Source of the DNA: an uncultured Pelagibacteraceae bacterium
GTDB taxonomy: Bacteria > Pseudomonadota > Alphaproteobacteria > Pelagibacterales > AG-422-B15
Length of the DNA: 36,367 nt
NCBI GenBank assembly: GCA_902610585.1
Contig: CACLWE010000011.1
Span: 1 to 36,367, forward strand
Direction: 5' to 3'
Shown here: positions 8,594-16,299 of the stretch, in pieces
How positions within the stretch are numbered: position 1 is the stretch's first letter
Layout: each line of letters starts with the position of its first letter
Program-made: the position numbers and the translations under genes
Notes under the pieces: model-generated
What the model saw: the letters and a program-made list of their open reading frames with translations, nothing else
Told to the model about the DNA's origin: nothing
Database searches by the model: none

Positions 8594-9008
8594 TAATTTC
8601 TTTTGTTTCAATGTTTAATTGGCCTGCTAATCCTGCTTCACGATGCTGATAAGCTTCAAGATACTTTGGGTCATTAGGCATCATGTTCTCACCCATAATT
8701 TGTCTGGAAGGCCATTTAGCAATAGCAACTACATCCCATAATTCTTCAACTTCCCCAACTGCCATGCGCGTCACGTCTGTGTGTAATATAAGATCGCCAC
8801 CAATATTTTGTAAATGGTTCTTAACAAATTCTGCATAGATTTTGTATGCTTCTCTGCCGGTCAAATTTGTTTTTCTTCCATCCTTATATTCAGCCTTATC
8901 TTTAAACTTTAATAAATTAACCATATAGATTGGCTCATTATCATTTGTAGTTCCAAAGAAACCCCTCATCTGATCCTTACTGGGATAAACCTTGTTTTTG
9001 ACTTCCAT
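8586..9008 (-). CDS. DUF1330 family protein
   Basis: A 140-residue cytoplasmic protein of the DUF1330 (dimeric alpha/beta-barrel-like) family. It is recognised by the MVNLLKFKD strand near residue 30, the Tyr/Gly-rich middle, and the [11 protein letters not shown] and [15 protein letters not shown] segments. The biochemical function of the family is not established. It is the first gene of the glutathione operon and overlaps the next GST by eight bases. The ATG at 9008 is preceded by AAGG about eight bases upstream on the minus strand; an in-frame GTG sits one codon earlier. Its fixed place with three glutathione enzymes suggests a shared small electrophilic substrate, but this is inference. 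Confidence 0.82.
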   Translation of the reverse strand: MEVKNKVYPSKDQMRGFFGTTNDNEPIYMVNLLKFKDKAEYKDGRKTNLTGREAYKIYAEFVKNHLQNIGGDLILHTDVTRMAVGEVEELWDVVAIAKWPSRQIMGENMMPNDPKYLEAYQHREAGLAGQLNIETKEIND

Positions 9009-9016
9009 CACTAACC

Positions 9017-9041
9017 TTATTCTTGATTATATTAAGAATAA
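9017..9041. promoter_or_regulatory. Candidate palindromic operator/promoter in the divergent gap
   Basis: TTATTCTT (9017-9024) and AAGAATAA (9034-9041) are perfect inverted repeats separated by nine bases. On the minus strand the spacer holds a perfect TATAAT (9031-9026), a possible -10 box for the DUF1330-GST operon, so a repressor bound here would block it. A second perfect palindrome, ATTATT-T-AATAAT (9044-9056), lies beside it. The MarR-like protein encoded at 10596-10952 is the nearest candidate regulator. AT-richness makes short palindromes common, so this is tentative. Confidence 0.35.
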
Positions 9042-9073
9042 ACATTATTTAATAATACTAAAGGGGAAAGATT

Positions 9074-9451
9074 ATGAATAAATTTTTAGTTATTTTAAAT
9101 ACTATTAATGGGATCTTGTTCATTACAATTGGCCTACTCTGGGTAATTTCTCCTTACGTTGCCGGAGCTAACTTTGGTATATTAGAAATTCCTGAAGGAT
9201 TAGGTCGAAGCAGTCTAATTGGTGATGTAGGAAGCTATTTTTTCTGTATTGGGGTGATGATGATACTTGCAGTTTATACCTTAAGAAGTATTTGGTTTTA
9301 CGCACCCGCGATGCTTTTGGGTGTTACTGCTTTATTTAGAGTGATCTCATGGTTAGCACATGATGCAACCTTTGCAACTCAATTTATTATAATTGAAATA
9401 ATAGTTATTATTTTGTTGCTCGTTACATCGAAGAGAATATCTAGTAAATAA
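9074..9451 (+). CDS. Small four-helix membrane protein (DUF4345-like)
   Basis: A 125-residue protein with four predicted membrane helices (about 5-25, 48-68, 72-92 and 100-120) and few charges between them. The small GR-containing loop and four-helix plan resemble DUF4345-type proteins, but I am not certain of the family. AAGGGGAAAG lies a few bases before the ATG, one of the better ribosome binding sites here. The metallo-hydrolase gene starts two bases after its stop, so the two are co-transcribed. Function unknown. Confidence 0.7.
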   Translation: MNKFLVILNTINGILFITIGLLWVISPYVAGANFGILEIPEGLGRSSLIGDVGSYFFCIGVMMILAVYTLRSIWFYAPAMLLGVTALFRVISWLAHDATFATQFIIIEIIVIILLLVTSKRISSK

Positions 9452-9453
9452 AT

Positions 9454-10521
9454 ATGAAAAAAATTTATTTTTTTTTGATAACTGCAATTTTAATATTAAT
9501 CATTGCAGTTGTTGGAATAAGAACTGTTACTGTTCAAAATGTTTTGATAGATTTTGATTTTAATAGACAATGGAATAATCAAGATAAATTAGTAACTTTT
9601 GATGGCGATTATCTTATTGGTCTTGTTTGCGGATCACGAGGGCCTTTACCGGGTAAAGGAAGAGCAGAGCCCTGTATTATGATAAAAACTCCTGATCATA
9701 TGTTTGTGGTTGATACTGGGGATGGTAGCAGACAAAACCTTACAAATTGGAGTATTAATCTTGGTAACTTAGATGCAGTTTTATTAACTCACTTACATTC
9801 AGATCATATTTCTGATTTAGCTGACTTTCACCTTTATTCATGGGTAACTCAAAATAGAGGTAAAAAACTACCAGTGTATGGGCCATTGGGTACCAATCTC
9901 GTTACCGAGGGAATAACAAAAGCTTATGAGCTAGACACAGAGTGGAGAACTCTTCATCATGGAGAAGAAGTAGCACCTTCTGACTTTGCTGGTTTTGATA
10001 CAACAATAATTAATTTAAATGATCCAGTTATTTATGATGATGGTAAACTTAAGATAACAGCCTTTGAAGTTGAACATTTCCCAGTTGATCCTTCACTAGG
10101 CTATCGTTTTGATTACAAGGGCAGGTCAATAGTAATAAGTGGTGATACCGACTACAGTGAAAACTTAGTTAAACAGTCGAAAAATGCAGACCTTCTGTTT
10201 CATGACGCTCTGTCTCATAATATGATAGGAAGATTAGAAGAAATTTCAGAAGATACAAACCCCTTATTATCTACTGTCTTTTATGATATTCAGGATTATC
10301 ATGCTTCTCCAATTGAGGCCGCTCAAGCTGCCAATGAAGCAAATGTCAAGGAGCTAATATTCTATCATTTGACACCAGCTCCTCAAAATTTCATTGCAAA
10401 AATAATTTTTGTGAGAGGTGTTAATGAGGTACGTCCAGACAATTGGACATTAGCGGATGATGGTACGATGGCAATTTTGCCGATAGAATCAGAGGATATC
10501 ACCATTACGAATATTCAATAA
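9454..10521 (+). CDS. Membrane-anchored metallo-beta-lactamase-fold hydrolase
   Basis: A 355-residue protein with an N-terminal hydrophobic anchor or signal (about 4-22), so the enzyme is probably outside the inner membrane. Zinc ligands of the RNase Z/arylsulfatase-like branch are visible: THLHSDH with His113, His115, Asp117 and His118, plus Asp231 in SGDTDYS, His250 and a late His305 in YHLTP. Tyr-Asp-Ile then DYHAS (His283) is typical of secreted or periplasmic MBL-fold hydrolases annotated with ribonuclease Z. True RNase Z is cytoplasmic and lacks such an anchor, so tRNA processing is unlikely. Substrate unknown. Expressed with the upstream membrane protein. Confidence 0.85.
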   Translation: MKKIYFFLITAILILIIAVVGIRTVTVQNVLIDFDFNRQWNNQDKLVTFDGDYLIGLVCGSRGPLPGKGRAEPCIMIKTPDHMFVVDTGDGSRQNLTNWSINLGNLDAVLLTHLHSDHISDLADFHLYSWVTQNRGKKLPVYGPLGTNLVTEGITKAYELDTEWRTLHHGEEVAPSDFAGFDTTIINLNDPVIYDDGKLKITAFEVEHFPVDPSLGYRFDYKGRSIVISGDTDYSENLVKQSKNADLLFHDALSHNMIGRLEEISEDTNPLLSTVFYDIQDYHASPIEAAQAANEANVKELIFYHLTPAPQNFIAKIIFVRGVNEVRPDNWTLADDGTMAILPIESEDITITNIQ

Positions 10522-10595
10522 CGACAAAATAAATCTATCGATTTTTTTGAAAATTTAATTAGACGATTGATCTTTTTGCTGTAAAATTTTTTCCC

Positions 10596-10952
10596 ATGAG
10601 CGCAACAAATTCACTCCTCAGATTTTGGGAAGAACAAATGGGAACCTCACATCGCTCAAGTAAGCACTTTTTCAGAAAGACCCCATCTCATTATCATATG
10701 ATGCTCCTTGTAATGTCAGCCCATCAAAATAAAGAAAAGCTATGTGTTGAAGAATTAAAGACAAAGCTCTTTCATACATCTCGGCCTAAGTCATCTATGA
10801 TGATTAATGAGGCTAGTGACAGAGGTTTTATACATTTAGAGAAAACAGAGAGCGATAAAAGACGAAAAACAGTAAAACCAAGCTCAGAATTGATAAAAGA
10901 ATTTAAAAATTATCTTAATTCAATGAAAAATATCAATTGGAAGTCCGAATAA
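10596..10952 (+). CDS. Small MarR-like winged-helix regulator
   Basis: A 118-residue basic protein. Residues about 50-75 (VEELKTKLF, then a helix rich in Ser, Arg and Lys) look like a helix-turn-helix. Residues about 80-105 resemble the MarR wing and following helix, with a SDKRRKTVKPS segment like the family's D-x-R-(R/A)-K pattern. It is shorter than typical MarR proteins (about 140-150 aa), with reduced dimerisation helices. No Shine-Dalgarno is visible before the ATG. It follows the MBL hydrolase by 74 bases and is convergent with the dienelactone-hydrolase operon. It could regulate either neighbour or the palindrome at 9017-9041. Confidence 0.65.
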   Translation: MSATNSLLRFWEEQMGTSHRSSKHFFRKTPSHYHMMLLVMSAHQNKEKLCVEELKTKLFHTSRPKSSMMINEASDRGFIHLEKTESDKRRKTVKPSSELIKEFKNYLNSMKNINWKSE

Positions 10953-10957
10953 TAATT

Positions 10958-11698
10958 TCAAGAAAAAATTTTTTTAAAAAAATTAGACATCTCTCGCCAT
11001 GAATGCTGATCAGCATATGCATCGTAAAATAATCCTGAGTTTCGATCATTAGCTTCAGGATTTGTAAAAGCATGCCCAACATTGCCGTAAGCATGAATTT
11101 GCCAATTTGCTTTTTTTGAATTTAATTCATCAGCTAAATCAATCATATTTTGTGGAGTGGCCATGGGATCATCGTATCCATGTAAAATTAAAATCGATGA
11201 ATCGATTTGTATTGTTCCTTTTAATTGCTTTCCTGAACTTGCCATTGGTGCATCATATAATCCATGAAAACTAACAACTCCTTTCACATCTTCGCCTGCC
11301 CTAGCCAAATCAAGTGCACATTTTCCTCCAAAACAAAAACCAATTGCTCCAGTTTTGTTTTCATCAACTTTATCAAAATTCTTTAGAGTTTCAAAAGCAT
11401 CGATCATTCTTTGTTGAAGCAATACTCGGTCAGAATTAAATTCATTCATCAACTCCATTGACTCCTGGGGATTTGAACCTCTTCTTCCCTGGCCATATAA
11501 ATCCATAGCAAATGCGAAGTACCCGAGCTCAGCCAGTTGTTCTGATTTCTTAATGTCAAAATCAGAATGACCTCCATAAGCATGACATACAAGCACGCCT
11601 GGTCTTGGTGTATCAAAACTATCTTCATAACTAATTGAACCTTCAAATTGCACACTAGAATTAGCAGAACCATAAACTAGTTTTTCTGTTTTAATCAT
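10958..11698 (-). CDS. Dienelactone hydrolase family protein
   Basis: A 246-residue alpha/beta hydrolase of the dienelactone hydrolase family. The nucleophile is Cys122 in GFCFGG, the acid is in the GYDDP motif (Asp176 or Asp177), and the base is His209 in GHAFTNP, the classic Cys-Asp-His triad in order. The family opens lactones such as dienelactone, but many members have other ester or lactone substrates. No chlorocatechol-pathway genes are present here. It starts two bases after the stop of the alcohol dehydrogenase, so they form one operon. Confidence 0.9.
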   Translation of the reverse strand: MIKTEKLVYGSANSSVQFEGSISYEDSFDTPRPGVLVCHAYGGHSDFDIKKSEQLAELGYFAFAMDLYGQGRRGSNPQESMELMNEFNSDRVLLQQRMIDAFETLKNFDKVDENKTGAIGFCFGGKCALDLARAGEDVKGVVSFHGLYDAPMASSGKQLKGTIQIDSSILILHGYDDPMATPQNMIDLADELNSKKANWQIHAYGNVGHAFTNPEANDRNSGLFYDAYADQHSWREMSNFFKKIFS

Positions 11699-11700
11699 AC

Positions 11701-12864
11701 TTATAGGATACCCTCATATGAGTTAATGTAAAGTTGCTTCATTTCATCAAAACTTATATCGCGTGGGTTTGGTCCAGTGGATGGATCTTTCAGGGCCATC
11801 TCACTAAGTTGCTCAAAATTAAATTCTTGATTAAGCTCCTTCAGTGTATGAGGGATAGCGAGTTCATTTCTTAGCTTCAATATCCAAGACAGAAATCCAT
11901 CAAATGTAGAATTTTCTAATTCTAAGTATTTTGTTAATAGTTGTATCCTCTGATTTATAATCGGTTCATTAAACTTAAGTACATATGGCATAAATATTGC
12001 ATTTGAAAGACCGTGATGAATATCATTAACTGCATTTATAGGATGAGAAAGAGAATGTATTGCTCCTAGTCCTTTTTGAAATGCAGTTGATCCCATTGAT
12101 GACGTTACTAACATTTTTGATCTTGCAAATATATCATCTGGATTTTTATATGCACTTAGAAGACTATCTTTCACGTTCTTCATCCCTTCTAGTGCAATTC
12201 CATCCGCCATAGGATGAAAACCTCTAGCACAATATGCCTCTAAACAATGAGCTAAAGCATCCATACCTGTTGCAGCTGTGAGATGAGGTGGAAGAGATAA
12301 AGTTAAATTTGGATCAAGTATTACAAGGTCTGGTAAGAACGAGGGATGAAATATTATTTTTTTTGTCTTGTCACTTTCGTCTAAAATAAGTGATGCGCGG
12401 CCTGTTTCAGAACCTGTCCCAGCCGTAGTTGGTATCGCAATTACTTTTGGAAGTTGATCTGTAATTGCCTTTGTCCAATTATCCCCAATATCCTCGAAAA
12501 ACCAAAGGTTTTCCTTTTGTTTTGTCATAAATGCAATTGCTTTACCAGCATCAAGGGAACTGCCTCCGCCAATCGCTATTATACCATCGTTGTTGTTAGA
12601 CAAAAAATGTTCAATGCCCTCCATTACGTTCTTGCCTGTTGGATTGCCTTTTATATTTGAAAATATTGAGTGTTTGATTTTATTATTTTTTAATAATTCA
12701 ACAATTTTTGTAAAGTTCTTATTAGTTGAAAAATCAGGATCTGTAACGAGTAGAGGATTTTGCATGCTGAGAGACTCTAACGCATTTGCAATCTCTAAAG
12801 AACGGTCTAAACCAAACCATATTGGGGTAGGATAATTCCAAGTTACATTTTGAATTTCACTCAT
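11701..12864 (-). CDS. Iron-containing (group III) alcohol dehydrogenase
   Basis: A 387-residue Fe-ADH that reversibly oxidises an alcohol to an aldehyde or ketone with NAD(P). The nucleotide-binding GGGSSLDAGK is at about 99-108 and PTTAGTGSE at 145-153. The metal ligands match FucO-type enzymes: Asp202, His206, His270 and His284 (in GMDALAH, AIHSLSH and IHHGLSN). Length is normal. The dienelactone-hydrolase gene follows and the EamA transporter precedes by six bases. Maleylacetate reductase was considered because of the hydrolase neighbour, but the metal-site motifs are those of ordinary Fe-ADHs. Confidence 0.92.
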   Translation of the reverse strand: MSEIQNVTWNYPTPIWFGLDRSLEIANALESLSMQNPLLVTDPDFSTNKNFTKIVELLKNNKIKHSIFSNIKGNPTGKNVMEGIEHFLSNNNDGIIAIGGGSSLDAGKAIAFMTKQKENLWFFEDIGDNWTKAITDQLPKVIAIPTTAGTGSETGRASLILDESDKTKKIIFHPSFLPDLVILDPNLTLSLPPHLTAATGMDALAHCLEAYCARGFHPMADGIALEGMKNVKDSLLSAYKNPDDIFARSKMLVTSSMGSTAFQKGLGAIHSLSHPINAVNDIHHGLSNAIFMPYVLKFNEPIINQRIQLLTKYLELENSTFDGFLSWILKLRNELAIPHTLKELNQEFNFEQLSEMALKDPSTGPNPRDISFDEMKQLYINSYEGIL

Positions 12865-12870
12865 ACTTTT

Positions 12871-13779
12871 CTATAGTGTGGGAGGTGTAGATTTTTTTGA
12901 AGAACCTAAAGCATAAAAACTAATTGCAATAATTATGATCAAGCCACCCATTAAAGTTATGTTTGAAGGAACTTCGTTTACTCCAAATAGAGGTATCCAA
13001 CACCAGATGACCCCACCCACAACTTCAGTTAAAGAAAGTAACATAAATTCTGCCGCAGGAAGGTAACGTGCACCTAAACTTAGAAGAATAAGACCAGTTC
13101 CCACTAATGTACCATGAAGCATACTCAGAAAAATATTTTGTATAGGCATTGAGTAACTGTCTGAAAATAAAACAATCATAATTATTGAAAAAAGCGAGCA
13201 AGTAATGCCCGCAATAATGATTGTTGTAAATTTAGGCGTGTTTGGCTGCCATCTGAGAGTCGTCGCAAATATTGCAAATCCAATGGAACAGAATAAACCA
13301 AATACCCAACCTAAAAAAGTTCCTGCATACCAGTCGTTATAAGCCATTAGAAAGATACCAAACAAAGAAACAAAACATGCAATCGCAGTTGTGATGCCAA
13401 CTTTTTCTTTTAGAAAGATATATGCAAAGAGACCCGCAAATAATGGTTGTGTACCGATCATAAATAATGTGGTGGCCGCAGAGGTATAAGTCATTCCAAA
13501 AATAAAAAATATAAAAGCCGCAGCAAGACCAACTCCACCCAATAAACCCGATGATCCAACTCTATTAAAATTATGATAGAAAGATATGCCTTCGTTATAG
13601 AGCAAATATATCAACAAGATTGTTGCAACAACTATACCTCTATAAAAAAGGTAATGCCATTGATAGACCTGAGCATCTATCATATACCTAACGGTAGGTG
13701 CTCCAAAACTCCATATCAAACCAGCAGATAGTGCCAGTATAAAACCTATTAAATATGTTTTGTTATTCTGCTCTGTCAT
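12871..13779 (-). CDS. EamA/DMT family transporter
   Basis: A 302-residue membrane protein with about ten helices in two EamA repeats. The first begins near residue 10 (GFILALSAGLIWSFGAP) and the second near 150. It is a drug/metabolite exporter or importer of unknown substrate. The longest open frame starts at 13884, but that would add a 35-residue N-terminus and overlap the divergent serine-hydrolase gene. The ATG at 13779 begins right before the first family helix. It leads an operon with the alcohol dehydrogenase and the dienelactone hydrolase, suggesting that it moves a substrate or product of those enzymes. Confidence 0.88.
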   Translation of the reverse strand: MTEQNNKTYLIGFILALSAGLIWSFGAPTVRYMIDAQVYQWHYLFYRGIVVATILLIYLLYNEGISFYHNFNRVGSSGLLGGVGLAAAFIFFIFGMTYTSAATTLFMIGTQPLFAGLFAYIFLKEKVGITTAIACFVSLFGIFLMAYNDWYAGTFLGWVFGLFCSIGFAIFATTLRWQPNTPKFTTIIIAGITCSLFSIIMIVLFSDSYSMPIQNIFLSMLHGTLVGTGLILLSLGARYLPAAEFMLLSLTEVVGGVIWCWIPLFGVNEVPSNITLMGGLIIIIAISFYALGSSKKSTPPTL

Positions 13780-13825
13780 ATAATCTACTGCAGAATATAT
13801 AAATAATAGCCTTATGACACTATAA

Positions 13826-14968
13826 ATGACTAAAGATAATGAAATAACAGCATTGGGTGAGTTTAATAAAAAGTTCGAAAACACATATGAATTATTTAAG
13901 AAAAACTTGGAGAATAATGAAGAAGTGGGCGCATCTTTTGCCGTTTATCAAAATGGAGAGGTTTTGGTGAACCTTTATGGCGGCTATCGAGATCGTGATA
14001 AAAAAAACAAGTGGGACCAAAATACAATAGTGAACATCCATTCGACCAGTAAGGGTATTGTTGCGATGATTGTTGCTAAATTGATTGATGAAAATAAATT
14101 AGATTTAGAGAAAAATGTTGCTGACTACTGGCCTGAATTTGCGAATGGTGGAAAAGAAAATATAAAAGTAAAGACATTGCTCTCTCATCAAGCAGGTATG
14201 TATGGATGGAAACAGCCCATAGATGAAACCGATTTTTATAAATGGGATTATGTAGTTGATCTGTTAGCAGAACAAGAGCCCTATCATAAGGCTGATGAAA
14301 AAATATGTTATCATCCAAAAACAATTGGTTTTTTAGTTGGTGAATTAATTAAACGAGTGACTAATAAATCAGTTGGTAAGAACTTGGAGGAGTTACTGAA
14401 TAGTCCTCTTGAAACTAAATGTTTTATAGGTACACCTCTAGCATATCATGACAATATTGCTGAACTAATTAGTTCTGAAAGCCTTAGAAAAGCTTTTAGT
14501 GATCCGACAAATGTAGATGAGTATCTTATTACTGCGTTTCTTAATCCTGCAAACAGAACAAAAACAGCAAACACAGCTGAATGGCGACTTGCGGAAATTC
14601 CAGCTATGAACTGTCACTCTAATTCAGGGTCACTTGCAAAAATTTATGATTTTTTCTTATCACATTTATCAAATAAATTTATTTCATCAAATACCTTTGA
14701 AACTCTTACTTCAGCTGCTGTAAGTGGAGACGATCATGTAATGAAGTCACCTATGCAGTGGTCACATGTGGGTTACAGTGTCGGTGGTGGTAAATTATTT
14801 GGCAAAAGCAGTAAGGCATTTGGCCATACCGGTTGGGGTGGTTCTATGGCATTTGGTGATCCTGAAAATGGAATTAGCTGCGCTTATACAATGAATTTAT
14901 TAACTGGTTCCATGCTCGGTGATCAGAGAGCATTAAAATTAGTTGAAACAATATATGATACCATATGA
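13826..14968 (+). CDS. Serine hydrolase, class C beta-lactamase/esterase fold
   Basis: A 380-residue serine beta-lactamase-fold protein of the EstB-like esterase group. The nucleophile motif SxxK is Ser73-Thr-Ser-Lys76, the second-motif Tyr162 is in CYHPKTIG, and a GHTGWGGS segment (333-340) stands in the KTG position. No signal peptide is present, so it is probably cytoplasmic and not an antibiotic-degrading beta-lactamase. It begins the sugar operon; its stop overlaps the symporter start as ATGA. A role in removing acyl or acetyl groups from an imported glycoside is an attractive inference. Confidence 0.88.
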   Translation: MTKDNEITALGEFNKKFENTYELFKKNLENNEEVGASFAVYQNGEVLVNLYGGYRDRDKKNKWDQNTIVNIHSTSKGIVAMIVAKLIDENKLDLEKNVADYWPEFANGGKENIKVKTLLSHQAGMYGWKQPIDETDFYKWDYVVDLLAEQEPYHKADEKICYHPKTIGFLVGELIKRVTNKSVGKNLEELLNSPLETKCFIGTPLAYHDNIAELISSESLRKAFSDPTNVDEYLITAFLNPANRTKTANTAEWRLAEIPAMNCHSNSGSLAKIYDFFLSHLSNKFISSNTFETLTSAAVSGDDHVMKSPMQWSHVGYSVGGGKLFGKSSKAFGHTGWGGSMAFGDPENGISCAYTMNLLTGSMLGDQRALKLVETIYDTI

Positions 14969-16296
14969 AACTAAGTTTTAGATCAAAATTGTTTTACGGT
15001 GGTGGTGATTTTGCCATTAATATAATGTGGCAACTGACTGTCTTCTACTTACTATTTTTTTATACAGATATTTTTGGATTATCACCTGCAGATGCTGGTT
15101 TAGTTTTCTTTATAGCAAAAATCTGGGACGCATTTACCGATCCAATCATGGGGTATATTGCAGACAATACATCAACCAGATGGGGGAAGTTTAGACCTTA
15201 TATTTTGTTTGGATCAGTTCCTGCGCTAATAATGATTATTCTTTGTTTTACATCACCCGATTTATCACAAACGGGCAAATTTTACTGGGCCCTTTTTACA
15301 TACATTACATTCACTACTTTATATACCATCATTGCTATTCCAGTTGGTTCGCTCATACCAGCAATGACACAAGATAGAAATGAAAGAACGTCACTCGCAT
15401 CTTTTAGATTTTTAGGGGCTAGCTCTGGATCAATTGCAGTTGCAGTTCTTACATTGCCCCTGGTTGGACTTTTTAGATCACCACAGTTTGGATTTCCAAT
15501 TGTAGTAGGTTGTTTGGCAGTGCTTGGGGCTATTTTTGCCTTTCTGTGTTTTTTTAATACTAAAGAAGTTTATTCAAAACCATACGAAGAAACCATTGGT
15601 ATTAAGAAAGTTACCAAAATGGTATTTAATAATTATCCATTACATTTCGTGATACTGGCACTTTTAACAACTTGGGTTGCAAATAATATAAAGCAACTAA
15701 CAGTTGTCTATTTTGTTAAATATAATCTGCAATTAGAGGCTTACTTTAGTCCAATTTTGCTTGGTGTGATTTTGCAAATTATGTTTGGCGCATATTTAGT
15801 TAACTTAGTAAAAAATAGGTTTGAGAAAAAGACATTATTCATGATTGGAACATTTCTCTACGTAATTACAGATTTAATAATCTATTATATTACTGGGTAT
15901 GAAAACTTTTGGTTATTAGCTTTTATTGCAACCTTTGGCTTCATTGGTTTTGGTATGGCAGGTGTCATGGCCTGGTCAATGATAGCTGATACAATCGAGT
16001 ACGGGGAATGGAAATCTGGATTTCGTGCTGAAGGAGTCCTAAACGCAGCTCACGTATTCGTTTTTAAATTAAGTGTTGGTTTCAGTGCATGGCTTGCTGG
16101 TGTAATTCTTGAAAGCACAGATTATGTGGCAAATGCAATAGATCAAAGTCCAGAAACATTGAATGGTCTATTTATTATGGGATATATTTTTCCAGCTGTT
16201 GCCGGAACTATAGCAATAATAGTTACTTACTTTAATAAGTACGATAGTAACTTTTATGAAAGAATATTTTCTGAATTAAAACAAAGACAAAGTTAA
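14965..16296 (+). CDS. GPH-family (MelB-like) sugar:cation symporter
   Basis: A 443-residue inner-membrane transporter with about twelve helices. The N-terminus (FYGGGDFAINIMW), the DAFTDPIMGYIADNT motif and the following RWGKFRPY motif mark the glycoside-pentoside-hexuronide:cation symporter family. The late motif SMIADTIEYGEWKSG is also typical. It imports a glycoside with a cation. It is translationally coupled to the hydrolase upstream and three bases ahead of the galactokinase, pointing to a galactose-containing glycoside. Confidence 0.93.
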   Translation: MKLSFRSKLFYGGGDFAINIMWQLTVFYLLFFYTDIFGLSPADAGLVFFIAKIWDAFTDPIMGYIADNTSTRWGKFRPYILFGSVPALIMIILCFTSPDLSQTGKFYWALFTYITFTTLYTIIAIPVGSLIPAMTQDRNERTSLASFRFLGASSGSIAVAVLTLPLVGLFRSPQFGFPIVVGCLAVLGAIFAFLCFFNTKEVYSKPYEETIGIKKVTKMVFNNYPLHFVILALLTTWVANNIKQLTVVYFVKYNLQLEAYFSPILLGVILQIMFGAYLVNLVKNRFEKKTLFMIGTFLYVITDLIIYYITGYENFWLLAFIATFGFIGFGMAGVMAWSMIADTIEYGEWKSGFRAEGVLNAAHVFVFKLSVGFSAWLAGVILESTDYVANAIDQSPETLNGLFIMGYIFPAVAGTIAIIVTYFNKYDSNFYERIFSELKQRQS

Positions 16297-16299
16297 GTT

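Noticed and set aside
11701-12864. Maleylacetate reductase assignment for the Fe-ADH
   Set aside because: The dienelactone hydrolase neighbour suggested it, but the metal-site motifs (Asp202, His206, His270, His284) are those of ordinary iron alcohol dehydrogenases.
13826-14968. Antibiotic resistance beta-lactamase
   Set aside because: No signal peptide, EstB-like motifs and a sugar operon context make a cytoplasmic esterase or related hydrolase more likely.
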